Positions 57,099 through 64,000 of a DNA stretch of 64,000 nt are shown here, piece after piece; within the stretch, counting starts at the first letter, position 1; each line of letters starts with the position of its first letter. Below the pieces are notes generated by a model, which made no database searches, was not told the origin of the DNA, and saw only the letters and a list, made by a program, of their open reading frames with translations. The stretch comes from Streptomyces sp. P3 (GTDB lineage Bacteria; Actinomycetota; Actinomycetes; Streptomycetales; Streptomycetaceae). Location of the stretch: assembly GCF_003032475.1 (NCBI RefSeq), contig NZ_CP028369.1, positions 4,588,001-4,652,000 on the forward strand. Reading direction: 5' to 3'. Made by a program: the position numbers and the translations under genes.

Positions 57099-58496
57099 CT
57101 AGATCACGAGGGAGAGGAGCAGGACCAGACCGCCCGCGACCACGGAGATGATCGTCTCCATGACCGACCAGGTCTTCACGTTCTGACCCACGGTGAGCCC
57201 GAAGTACTCCTTCACCAGCCAGAACCCGGCGTCGTTGACATGGCTGAAGAAGAGCGAGCCGGCGCCGATGGCCAGCACCAGCAGGGCGGTGTGCGTCGTC
57301 GACATGTCGGCCGCGAGCGGGGCGACCAGGCCCGCCGCCGAGATCGTCGCCACGGTCGCCGAACCGGTCGCCAGCCGGATCGCCACCGCGATCAGCCAGG
57401 CCAGCAGCAGGGCGGGGATGGACCAGTCCTCGGAGATCTCCAGCACCATCCGGCCCACGCCGCAGTCGATCAGCGTCTGCTTGAAGCCGCCGCCCGCGCC
57501 GACGATCAGCAGGATGCCCGCGATGGGCGCGAGGCCCTTCTCGACCAGCCCCGAGATCCGGTCCTTGGCGAACCCGGCGGGCCTCAGCAGGGTGAAGATG
57601 CCGACGAGCACGGCCGTGAGCAGCGCGATCAGCGGGGATCCGACGACGTCGAAGACGCGCTGCACGTTGTGCTCCGGGTCGTCCACCACGATGTCGACCA
57701 GTGCCTTGGACAGCATGAGCACGACGGGCAGCAGGATGGTGGCGAGGGTGGCGCCGAACCCGGGCCGCTTCGCCAGGTCCTCGGAGGGACGCTGGGGGAT
57801 CATGCGGTCGGGGGCGGGGACGTCCACCCAGCGTGCTGCGACCCGCGAGAACAGCGGACCGGCGACGACGACCGTCGGTATGGCAACGAGCACGCCGAGC
57901 GCCAGGGTCACGCCCAGGTTGGCGCCCACCGCGTCGATCGCGACCAGCGGACCGGGGTGCGGCGGGACCAGCCCGTGCATCACCGACAGGCCGGCCAGCG
58001 CGGGAATGCCGATCCGCATGAGCGAGTAGTTGCCGCGCTTGGCGACCATCAGCACCACCGGGATCAGCAGCACCACGCCGACCTCGAAGAACAGCGGCAG
58101 ACCGATCACCGAGGCGATCAGCACCATCGCCCAGGGCATGGAGCGGCCGCCCGCCTTGGCGAGGATCGTGTCCACGGTCTGGTCGGCGCCCCCGGAGTCC
58201 GCGAGCATCTTGCCGAGGATCGCGCCCAGGGCGATCAGCACGCCCACCCCGGCGACGGTGGCGCCCAGCCCGGTGGTGAACGAGGCGATGGCCTTGTCGA
58301 GCGGCGCCCCGGCGAACGCGCCCAGCGCGATCGAGCCGATGGTCAGCGCCAGGAAGGCGTGCAGCTTGAACCGGGTGATGAGCAGGACGATCACGGCGAT
58401 GCCCGCCAGGACGGCGATGCCCAGCTGTGCGTGGCCGGCCGAGGTGATCGGCTCGACGGCGTCCGCTGCCAGCATCTCGACACTGAGTCTGGTCAC
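57099..58496 (-). CDS. gntP: Gluconate:H+ symporter (GntP family)
   Basis: A 465-residue membrane protein with about 12-14 helices. Hallmarks are FKLHAFLALTIGSIALGAFAG, the LGKMLADSGGADQTVD motif, GLPLFFEVGVVLLIPVVL, HGLVPPHPGPLVAIDAVGANLG, ATGSATVATISAAGL and the ending FFSHVNDAGFWLVKEYFGLTVGQNVKTWSVMETI. It imports gluconate with a proton. GTG 58496 has AAGGGA upstream; the longer frame to 58682 is not hydrophobic. Second gene of the operon. Confidence 0.94.
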   Translation of the reverse strand: MTRLSVEMLAADAVEPITSAGHAQLGIAVLAGIAVIVLLITRFKLHAFLALTIGSIALGAFAGAPLDKAIASFTTGLGATVAGVGVLIALGAILGKMLADSGGADQTVDTILAKAGGRSMPWAMVLIASVIGLPLFFEVGVVLLIPVVLMVAKRGNYSLMRIGIPALAGLSVMHGLVPPHPGPLVAIDAVGANLGVTLALGVLVAIPTVVVAGPLFSRVAARWVDVPAPDRMIPQRPSEDLAKRPGFGATLATILLPVVLMLSKALVDIVVDDPEHNVQRVFDVVGSPLIALLTAVLVGIFTLLRPAGFAKDRISGLVEKGLAPIAGILLIVGAGGGFKQTLIDCGVGRMVLEISEDWSIPALLLAWLIAVAIRLATGSATVATISAAGLVAPLAADMSTTHTALLVLAIGAGSLFFSHVNDAGFWLVKEYFGLTVGQNVKTWSVMETIISVVAGGLVLLLSLVI

Positions 58497-58647
58497 GGGG
58501 ATTCCCTTGTCAGGTAGGGGAGTGGTGAGGGTGACGGGGGTGCGGGGGCGTGCGGGGGTACTGCCGACGCCGGGGGAGCGCGCGGGTACGGCCCACGCGG
58601 GGGGAGTGCTCCTGCGGGAGTGCTCAGGAGGAGGGTGACGACGGTCT

Positions 58648-58675
58648 GTCGACGAGGACCGGTCGACGAAGGCCG
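58648..58675. repeat. Imperfect 14-bp direct repeat between gntK and gntP
   Basis: GTCGACGAGGACCG is followed directly by GTCGACGAAGGCCG, 12 of 14 identical. It lies in the 220-bp gap between the gluconokinase and the permease genes and may be a processing or regulatory site. Confidence 0.5.
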
Positions 58676-58716
58676 GTCCCATGGTCGGCCGACGGTGGTC
58701 GGCCGGACGGGGAGGC

Positions 58717-59235
58717 TCAGTCCACGGGATCGGCGAGCGTGCTCAGCGCCGTCACCGCCCGCCCGGTGATGGCCTCCGGGCTGCCGACGACGTCGACGAC
58801 GACGCCGGCCTCGTCCGCCTCGAGAGGCTGGAGCGTGGCGAACTGGGAGTCCAGCAGTGCCGTAGGCATGAAGTGACCCCGGCGGTGCGCCATACGGTCC
58901 TCGATCAGCGACCGGTCGCCCGCCAGGTGGACGAAGACGACGGCGGGGGCGGCGGCCCTGAGCCGGTCGCGGTACGACCGCTTCAGCGCCGAGCAGCTGA
59001 CCACGCCGCCGAGCCCGGCCCGCCCGTCCGCCCAGGCGCCGATGGCGTCGAGCCACGGCCACCGGTCGTCGTCGCCGAGCGGGGTGCCGGCCGACATCTT
59101 GGCGATGTTGGCCGGCGGGTGGAAGTCGTCGCCCTCGGCGTACGGGACTCCCAGCCGGGCGGCGAGCAGGGGGCCGATGGTGGTCTTGCCCGTGCCGGCG
59201 ACGCCCATCACCACGACGACGTGCGGGGTACGCAT
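58717..59235 (-). CDS. gntK: Gluconokinase
   Basis: A 172-residue P-loop kinase. Walker A is GVAGTGKTT (residues 11-19), then EGDDFHPPANIAKMSAGTPLGDDDRWPWLD, the diagnostic GntK stretch, SCSALKRSYRDRLR and HFMPTALLDSQFATLQPLE. It phosphorylates gluconate to 6-phosphogluconate. The ATG at 59235 follows GAGGCAGAG. It is the first gene of the leftward operon, with the FadR-type regulator divergent. Confidence 0.95.
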   Translation of the reverse strand: MRTPHVVVVMGVAGTGKTTIGPLLAARLGVPYAEGDDFHPPANIAKMSAGTPLGDDDRWPWLDAIGAWADGRAGLGGVVSCSALKRSYRDRLRAAAPAVVFVHLAGDRSLIEDRMAHRRGHFMPTALLDSQFATLQPLEADEAGVVVDVVGSPEAITGRAVTALSTLADPVD

Positions 59236-59333
59236 CTCTGCCTCGCTGTCTTCCTCGACATCCGGCGCCGGTGGACGCCGCCGACGACACTGAAACCGAT
59301 TAGGTAGGACTATTGCAAGACCCTGCACCAAAT

Positions 59334-59344
59334 AAGTCTGACTT
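59334..59344. promoter_or_regulatory. Palindrome AAGTC-T-GACTT in the gntK/regulator promoter
   Basis: A perfect 5-1-5 palindrome in an AT-rich island 35 bp before the regulator ATG and about 100 bp before gntK. The GTC-N-GAC core with flanking AA/TT is a FadR-subfamily GntR operator design. A second, weaker AGTCCTACCTA-like complement lies at 59301-59311. Confidence 0.55.
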
Positions 59345-59378
59345 TTTGGCTCCGTGATCTACCCCGTACGCTGAGTGC

Positions 59379-60080
59379 ATGACCACTCCGGACCGGGGGC
59401 TGCACGGCCGCGTACTGGACGCCCTGGGGCCCGCGATCACGGCGGGCGAGTACCCGCCCGGCAGCGTCCTGCGCACCGACGAGCTGGCCCAGCGTTTCGA
59501 CGTCTCCCGGTCCGTGATGCGCGAGGCGGTCCGTGTCCTGGAGTCCATGGACCTGGTCGAGTCGCGCCGCCGCGTCGGCGTGACGGTCCGCCCCAGGTCG
59601 GCGTGGAACGTCTACGACCCGCAGGTCATCCGCTGGCGGCTGGCCGGCGCCGACCGCCCGCGTCAGCTGCGCTCGCTCACCGTCCTGCGCTCGGCGATCG
59701 AGCCGGTCGCGGCGGGTCTGGCCGCACGCCACGCCACGGCGGAGCAGTGCGCCGAGCTCACCGAGTGCGCGCTCGGCATGGTGGCCCACTCACGCGGCCA
59801 CCGGCTGGAGGGGTACCTGATCCACGACGTGGCCTTCCACCGGGTGATCCTCGCCGCCTCCGGCAACGAGATGTTCGCCCGTCTCGGCGACGTCGTCGCG
59901 GAGGTCCTGGCCGGCCGCACCCATCACGAGGTCATGTTCGAGGACCCCGACCCGGCCGCCGTCACCCTGCACGTCCAGGTCGCCGAGGCCGTCCGGGCCG
60001 GCGACGCGGCCCGTGCGGAACGCCTCACCCGCGAGATCACCGTCGGCGCCCTCCACGAACTCGACATCCTGGCTCCCTGA
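59379..60080 (+). CDS. gntR: FadR-subfamily GntR repressor of gluconate genes
   Basis: A 233-residue regulator. The winged helix (about 8-75) reads VLDALGPAITAGEYPPGSVLRTDELAQRFDVSRSVMREAVRVLESMDLVESRRRVGV. The FCD ligand domain has SLTVLRSAIEPVAAGLAARHAT, DVAFHRVILAASGNEMF and a metal-binding His set ending VAEAVRAGDAARAERLTREI. Its divergence from gntK-gntP-idnO-idnD, and recall of S. coelicolor SCO1678, indicate that it represses the gluconate operon and is released by gluconate or 6-phosphogluconate. Confidence 0.9.
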   Translation: MTTPDRGLHGRVLDALGPAITAGEYPPGSVLRTDELAQRFDVSRSVMREAVRVLESMDLVESRRRVGVTVRPRSAWNVYDPQVIRWRLAGADRPRQLRSLTVLRSAIEPVAAGLAARHATAEQCAELTECALGMVAHSRGHRLEGYLIHDVAFHRVILAASGNEMFARLGDVVAEVLAGRTHHEVMFEDPDPAAVTLHVQVAEAVRAGDAARAERLTREITVGALHELDILAP

Positions 60081-60098
60081 CGCGGCCGGCGTACGGCG

Positions 60099-60533
60099 TC
60101 ACTCCGGGAACTCCCCGTCCACGTACACCCAGGTCCCGTCCACCCGCTCGAAGCGGCTGCGCTCGTGCAGCGAGCCGCCCCGGTACGACGCACGGAACTC
60201 CACCGTCCCACTCCGGTGGAACGCGCTCCCGTCGGACACGGAGAGGATCTCCAGGCCCGTCCACCGCGTCCCCGGATCGAGCTCCAGCCGCTCCGGACGC
60301 GTCCGCGGATGCCAGGTCCGCAGCAGATAGCCCGCCTCGCCCCTGACGAACGCGCTGTAGCGCGACCGCATCAGCGCCTCGGCGGTCGGCGCGGCCCCTG
60401 CGCCCGCGTGGTAGCGGCCGCAGCACCCCTCGTAAGGTGCGGAAAGCCCGCACGGGCAGTCGGTGCCGGAGGCGGGGACAATGGGGACAGCCGCGGAGGC
60501 GCGCTGTCGCGGGCGGGCGGGACGTCGGGCCAT
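60099..60533 (-). CDS. YchJ-like UPF0225 protein with SEC-C motif
   Basis: A 144-residue protein. The N-terminal cysteine-rich SEC-C-like segment is TDCPCGLSAPYEGCCGRYH (zinc-binding). The body has APTAEALMRSRYSAFVRGEAGYLLRTWHP and the end EFRASYRGGSLHERSRFERVDGTWVYVDGE, characteristic of YchJ/UPF0225, a cystatin-like fold. Function unknown. ATG 60533 is chosen; the longer frame upstream belongs to no real gene. Confidence 0.88.
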   Translation of the reverse strand: MARRPARPRQRASAAVPIVPASGTDCPCGLSAPYEGCCGRYHAGAGAAPTAEALMRSRYSAFVRGEAGYLLRTWHPRTRPERLELDPGTRWTGLEILSVSDGSAFHRSGTVEFRASYRGGSLHERSRFERVDGTWVYVDGEFPE

Positions 60534-60673
60534 GCGCACATTGTGCCGGGCGATCCCCGCCCGGCGGACGGCGGGCCGCCCGTCCGGGCCTCTCGAGGTG
60601 CCCGGGAGCCCAAGGTGCGACCGCCCCGCGCCGCCCGCCTCGTCACCGGGCCGGCGCCGGTACGGCCCCGCGC

Positions 60674-62119
60674 TCAGGCCGACGCCGCGCCCCGCTGCGC
60701 CGAAGGCGTCGGCAACGGCGGCAGCGCCGTCCCGTACACCCAGGCCGCGAACAGCTCGTCCAGCGGCTCGGACGCGAACCGGGCGGCGTGCGCGGCGAAC
60801 GTCGCCGTGGTCACCGATCCGCCGCGGTGCACGCCGAGCCAGGCGCGCACCATGTGGAAGAACGCGTCGTCGCCCAGCGCACAGCGCACGGCGTGCACGG
60901 CGAGACCGCCGCGCTCGTAGAGCCGGTCGTCGAACATCGACTTGCGCCCCGGATCGGCGAGCCGCAGATCCTGCGGCTGCGTCGCCAGCAACCGGTGTGC
61001 GGCGGCGGCGAGTTGCTGCGCGCTGCGGCCGCCCGACCGCTCCGACCACAACCACTCCGCGTACTTCGCGAACCCCTCGTTCAGCCAGATGTGCCGCCAG
61101 TCGGCGATCGACACGCTGTTGCCGAACCACTGGTGCGCCAACTCGTGCGCCACCAGCCGCTCCGAACCCCGCGCCCCGTCCACGTGGTTGGCGCCGAACA
61201 GCGACAACCCCTGCGCCTCGACGGGGACGTCGAGCTCCTCCTCCGTCACGACCACCGCGTACTCGTCGAACGGGTAGGGACCGAAGAGCTGCTGGAAGAG
61301 GTGCATCATGCCGGGCTGGCGAGCGAAGTCCCGCGAGAACTCCGGCAGCAGCCGCGCCGGGATGTGCCCGTGCTGGGGGACGCCGCCGAGCCCCGGGTCG
61401 CCCAGCAGGACCGTCTGGTACTTGCCGATCGACAGCCCTATCAGGTAGCTCGACGTCGGCGCCGACTGCTCGTACACCCAGGTGGTCGTCGACGCCTTCG
61501 TGGTCCGCGTCAGCAGCCGGCCGCCCGCCACCACCGAGTACGCCGACGGCGTCGTGACCGATATCAGGTACGACGCCTTGTCCGCCGGACGGTCGTTGCA
61601 CGGGTACCAGGACGGCGCCCCGACCGGCTGGCTCGCCACCAGCGCCCCGTCGTCCAGCTCCTCCCAGCCGAGCCCGCCCCAGGGGCTGCTCACCGGCTTC
61701 GGGTTGCCCGACCACTGCACCTCCACCGTGAAGGCGGCCCCGGCGCGGACCGGCTTGGCCGGCCGGACCCGCAGCCGGCCGCCCCGATGCGTGTAGTGCG
61801 CCGGACGACCGTCCACCCGGACCCGGCCGATCTTGAAGTCGGCCAGGTTCAGCTGGAACTCGGCCAGCGCCGACCGCCCCGCGATCGCGTTGATCCGCGC
61901 CGCGCCCGACAGCCGGTTCGGGCCCGGCCGGTAGTCCAGCGTGAGCTCGTAGCGGTGCACCCGGTACCGGGAGTCACCGTTGGCCGGGAAATACGGGTCC
62001 GGCCCGACCGACTGCTGAACTGCCACTTCCGCGTCCGCTCCCTGCCCTGTGCTCGAACCGCCCGTCGCCGGTGCGTCGCCGCGCTCCGGGTCCGAGTGGC
62101 CCGTCCTCAGGGACGCCAT
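60674..62119 (-). CDS. M1-family metallopeptidase (non-GAMEN)
   Basis: A 481-residue gluzincin. The zinc site is complete: HELAHQW at about residues 322-328 and the third ligand Glu 18 residues later in HIWLNEGFAKYAEWLW. The N-terminal beta domain (RYRVHRYELTLDYRPGPNRLSGAARI) matches M1. The exopeptidase motif GAMEN is replaced by EAQGLSLFG. The N-terminal 45 residues are disordered and there is no signal peptide. The start overlaps the end of the Pls/PosA-type gene by 13 nt, so they are co-translated. Confidence 0.9.
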   Translation of the reverse strand: MASLRTGHSDPERGDAPATGGSSTGQGADAEVAVQQSVGPDPYFPANGDSRYRVHRYELTLDYRPGPNRLSGAARINAIAGRSALAEFQLNLADFKIGRVRVDGRPAHYTHRGGRLRVRPAKPVRAGAAFTVEVQWSGNPKPVSSPWGGLGWEELDDGALVASQPVGAPSWYPCNDRPADKASYLISVTTPSAYSVVAGGRLLTRTTKASTTTWVYEQSAPTSSYLIGLSIGKYQTVLLGDPGLGGVPQHGHIPARLLPEFSRDFARQPGMMHLFQQLFGPYPFDEYAVVVTEEELDVPVEAQGLSLFGANHVDGARGSERLVAHELAHQWFGNSVSIADWRHIWLNEGFAKYAEWLWSERSGGRSAQQLAAAAHRLLATQPQDLRLADPGRKSMFDDRLYERGGLAVHAVRCALGDDAFFHMVRAWLGVHRGGSVTTATFAAHAARFASEPLDELFAAWVYGTALPPLPTPSAQRGAASA

Positions 62120-64000
62120 GCCTCGATCGGGTTGCCGAGCCAGCGGGTGTCGTCCGGGACGGACTCCGCGGCCATGACGAGCGACGCGGGACCCAGGGTC
62201 GTCCGGGCCCCGACCGTGCTGCCGGGCAGCACGATCCCGCCAGGGCCCAGCGTGGCACCCTCACGGAGGACCACAGTATCCGTCCGCAAGATCCGGTCGT
62301 GGAAGAGGTGAGTCTGCAGCACGCACCCGCGGTTGACCGTCACACCGTCCTCCAGCGTGACCAGGTCCGACTCCGGCAGCCAGTAGCTCTCCACCCACGC
62401 GCCCCTGCCGATCCGCGCCCCGAGCCCGCGCAGCCACGCCGTCATCACCGGCGTACCCGGCACGGCCCCGGCCAGCCACGGCACGGCCACCACCTCGACG
62501 AACGTGTCCGCCAGCTCGTTGCGCCACACGAACCCGCTCCACAGCGGGTGCTCGCCACTGCGGTGCCGGCCGACCAGCAGCCACTTGGCGACCACCGAGA
62601 CGAGGGCCGCCGCGGCCCCCGCCCCGAGCAGCACGAGCCCCGACAGCAGCGGCGCCCACGCTCCGAGCGCGCACAGCGCCGCCACCGTCAGCACCGCCAG
62701 CCCCGCCGAGCAGAACACCGGCACGATCCGGCACAGCTCCACCAGCGCGCGCGCCCACAACAGCCGCGCGGTCGGCTCGTACGTCCGGCTCCGATCGCTG
62801 TCCGTGGTGTTCCGCGGCAGCTTCACCGGCGGCAGCCCCAGATACGAGCTGCCCTTCTTCGCCTTCTTGGGCGTCGCCGACAGCACGCCCACCAGACCGC
62901 CGTCCGGCACGCTCCGCCCCGGCGCGGTCATCCCCGAGTTGCCGAGGAACGCCCGCCGCCCGATCTCCGCCCGGCCGATCCGCATCCAGCCGCCGCCGAG
63001 CTCGTACGGCGCGGTCAGCGTGTCGTCGGCGAGGAACGCGCCCTCGCCGACCGTGGTCAGACTGGGCAGCGCGAGCACCGTCGAGATCTCGGCGCCCTTG
63101 CCGATCCGCATGCCGAGCAGCCGCAGCCACACCGGCGTGACCAGCCCGGCGTACAGCGGGAACAGGGTCTCCCGCGAGCGGTCCATGAGCTGCGTGACCG
63201 TCCAGGCCTGCCAGCCCGTCCGGCTGTGTGTGGGGTGCGTGCCCTCCCGCAGACCCAGGCTCAGCAGCCGCACGGCCGCCAGCAGCAGCACCGCGTACGC
63301 CAGCCCGAAGGCGAGCGTCGCCGGGACCAGGGCGAGCGCGGCACCCGACAGCGCCGCGGCGAGACCGCCGCCGGGCGGCACGAACAGACCCGCCACCAGC
63401 AGCGCCGCCCCGCCGGCCAGCACCGGCAGCGCGGTCAGCGCGAATCCGGTCAGGCCGTACATGAAGCGCCAGTACGTGCCCCGCGCCGGCCGCTCCTTGG
63501 GCCAGTTGCGCTTGGCCTTGCCGAGCTTGGCCGCAGGCGCGCCAGCCCAGCGCTGGCCGGTGGGGACCTGACCGGTCACCGCGGAACCCGGCGCCACCTC
63601 GGCCCGCTTGCCGACCCGGGCGCCCGGGAACAGCATGCTGCGGGTGCCGACGACCGCGTGCGCACCCACCCTGACCGGGCCGATCTCGAGCCGGTCGCCG
63701 TCCAGCCAGTGGCCCGACAGGTCCACCTCGGACTCGACGGCCGCGCCCCGGCCCAGCCTGAGCATGCCGGTGACCGGCGGCAGCGAGTGCAGATCCACGT
63801 CCGGCCCGACCTTGGCGCCCAGCGCCCGCGCGTAGCGCTCCAGCCAGGAACCGGTCAGCGAGGTCGCCCCGCTGAACTCGGCGAGCCGCTCCGCCGTCCA
63901 CAACCGCAGATGGACGCCGCCGCCGCGCGCGTACCGCCCGGGCCGCACCCCGCGCAGCAGCAGCCGCGCACCGCCGGCCGCGATCGCGAGCCGCCCGGGT
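62107..64000 (-). CDS. C-terminal part of a Pls/PosA-family non-ribosomal peptide synthetase (partial)
   Basis: The frame is open through the right edge (no start in the window; the GTG at 63948 is internal). About 630 residues are visible. They hold at least three left-handed-beta-helix/hexapeptide acyltransferase-like blocks (LEIGPVRVGAHAVVGTRSMLFPGARVGKRAEVAPGSAV; RIGRAEIGRRAFLGNSGMTAPG; REGATLGPGGIVLPGSTVGARTTLGPASLV) separated by pairs of membrane helices. This is the tandem C-terminal region I recall from Pls/PosA-like synthetases, relatives of epsilon-poly-L-lysine synthetase. The A and T domains should lie upstream, off the window. It would make short isopeptide-linked homopolymers or amino-acid conjugates at the membrane. 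Confidence 0.8.
   Translation of the reverse strand, partial: PGRLAIAAGGARLLLRGVRPGRYARGGGVHLRLWTAERLAEFSGATSLTGSWLERYARALGAKVGPDVDLHSLPPVTGMLRLGRGAAVESEVDLSGHWLDGDRLEIGPVRVGAHAVVGTRSMLFPGARVGKRAEVAPGSAVTGQVPTGQRWAGAPAAKLGKAKRNWPKERPARGTYWRFMYGLTGFALTALPVLAGGAALLVAGLFVPPGGGLAAALSGAALALVPATLAFGLAYAVLLLAAVRLLSLGLREGTHPTHSRTGWQAWTVTQLMDRSRETLFPLYAGLVTPVWLRLLGMRIGKGAEISTVLALPSLTTVGEGAFLADDTLTAPYELGGGWMRIGRAEIGRRAFLGNSGMTAPGRSVPDGGLVGVLSATPKKAKKGSSYLGLPPVKLPRNTTDSDRSRTYEPTARLLWARALVELCRIVPVFCSAGLAVLTVAALCALGAWAPLLSGLVLLGAGAAAALVSVVAKWLLVGRHRSGEHPLWSGFVWRNELADTFVEVVAVPWLAGAVPGTPVMTAWLRGLGARIGRGAWVESYWLPESDLVTLEDGVTVNRGCVLQTHLFHDRILRTDTVVLREGATLGPGGIVLPGSTVGARTTLGPASLVMAAESVPDDTRWLGNPIEAWRP

Noticed and set aside
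1..64000. tRNA, rRNA, phage or biosynthetic-cluster island
   Set aside because: No cloverleaf-like or rRNA-like sequence, integrase, structural phage gene or complete NRPS/PKS cluster was recognised; only the C-terminus of a Pls/PosA-type synthetase is inside the window.

Overview
This is about 64 kb of chromosome from a Streptomyces or a very close actinomycete. The DNA is roughly 70% G+C or higher by eye, with strong third-position GC bias and many GTG starts. The content is typical of the genus: secreted SGNH lipase, class F sortase, SoxR, many TetR and GntR regulators, homogentisate dioxygenase, and a Pls/PosA-type NRPS end. From memory only, the gene order looks like an inverted copy of the Streptomyces coelicolor interval from about SCO1675 to SCO1730 (SoxR = SCO1697, hmgA = SCO1715, SGNH lipase = SCO1725, gluconate GntR = SCO1678). 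No rRNA, tRNA, CRISPR array, phage or replication origin was seen. One complete insertion sequence is present.

Layout. 1-5 kb: start of a secreted protein, a 44-residue protein, a methyltransferase behind two DNA-damage-type promoters, a DUF402/GNAT pair, a small GntR, a DUF72 protein and an AAA ATPase. 5.6-15.4 kb: SGNH lipase, membrane Ser/Thr kinase, then a four-part locus: an operon of a DUF4331 surface protein, a TPR membrane protein and a His-rich NicO-type metal transporter, divergent from a SigK-type sigma factor with its RskA-type anti-sigma factor. 15.4-20 kb: CoA-transferase, an orphan type ISP restriction-enzyme domain, a HutC-type repressor and hmgA. 20-28 kb: lipoprotein, TetR, molybdopterin oxidoreductase, CitMHS transporter, MFS transporter, and a surface protein with class F sortase. 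28-37 kb: aldehyde and alcohol dehydrogenases, ArsR-like and TetR regulators, acyl-CoA dehydrogenase, YiaA/B protein, TetR, MaoC and SoxR. 36.7-43 kb: Rnl5-type RNA ligase, a zinc-ribbon-like unknown, a secreted penicillin-acylase-family enzyme and an alpha/beta hydrolase. 43-49.4 kb: a lipid-catabolic cluster (SDR, broken acyl-CoA synthetase, TetR, acyl-CoA dehydrogenase, phosphotransferase) into which an IS1634-like element has inserted. 49.8-55 kb: quinone oxidoreductase, two DUF202 proteins, NUDIX, DMT transporter and a YedY-like pair. 55-60 kb: a complete gluconate/idonate operon with its FadR-type regulator. 60-64 kb: YchJ-like protein, M1 peptidase and the C-terminus of a Pls/PosA-type NRPS that runs off the window.

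The main regulatory observations are these. A 19-bp palindrome (AAACTAGC-N3-GCTAGTTT type) stands in front of both the aldehyde/alcohol dehydrogenase operon and the divergent tetR/acyl-CoA dehydrogenase promoter, which suggests one TetR regulon. Two related CCGAC-type palindromes stand in front of the two halves of the 43-49 kb lipid cluster. Two tandem TGTCAGTG-N8-CAnnnT promoters precede the methyltransferase. The best candidates for an under-described system are the SigK/RskA-DUF4331-TPR-NicO locus and the sortase F/LADTS surface-protein pair with its structured mRNA leader.
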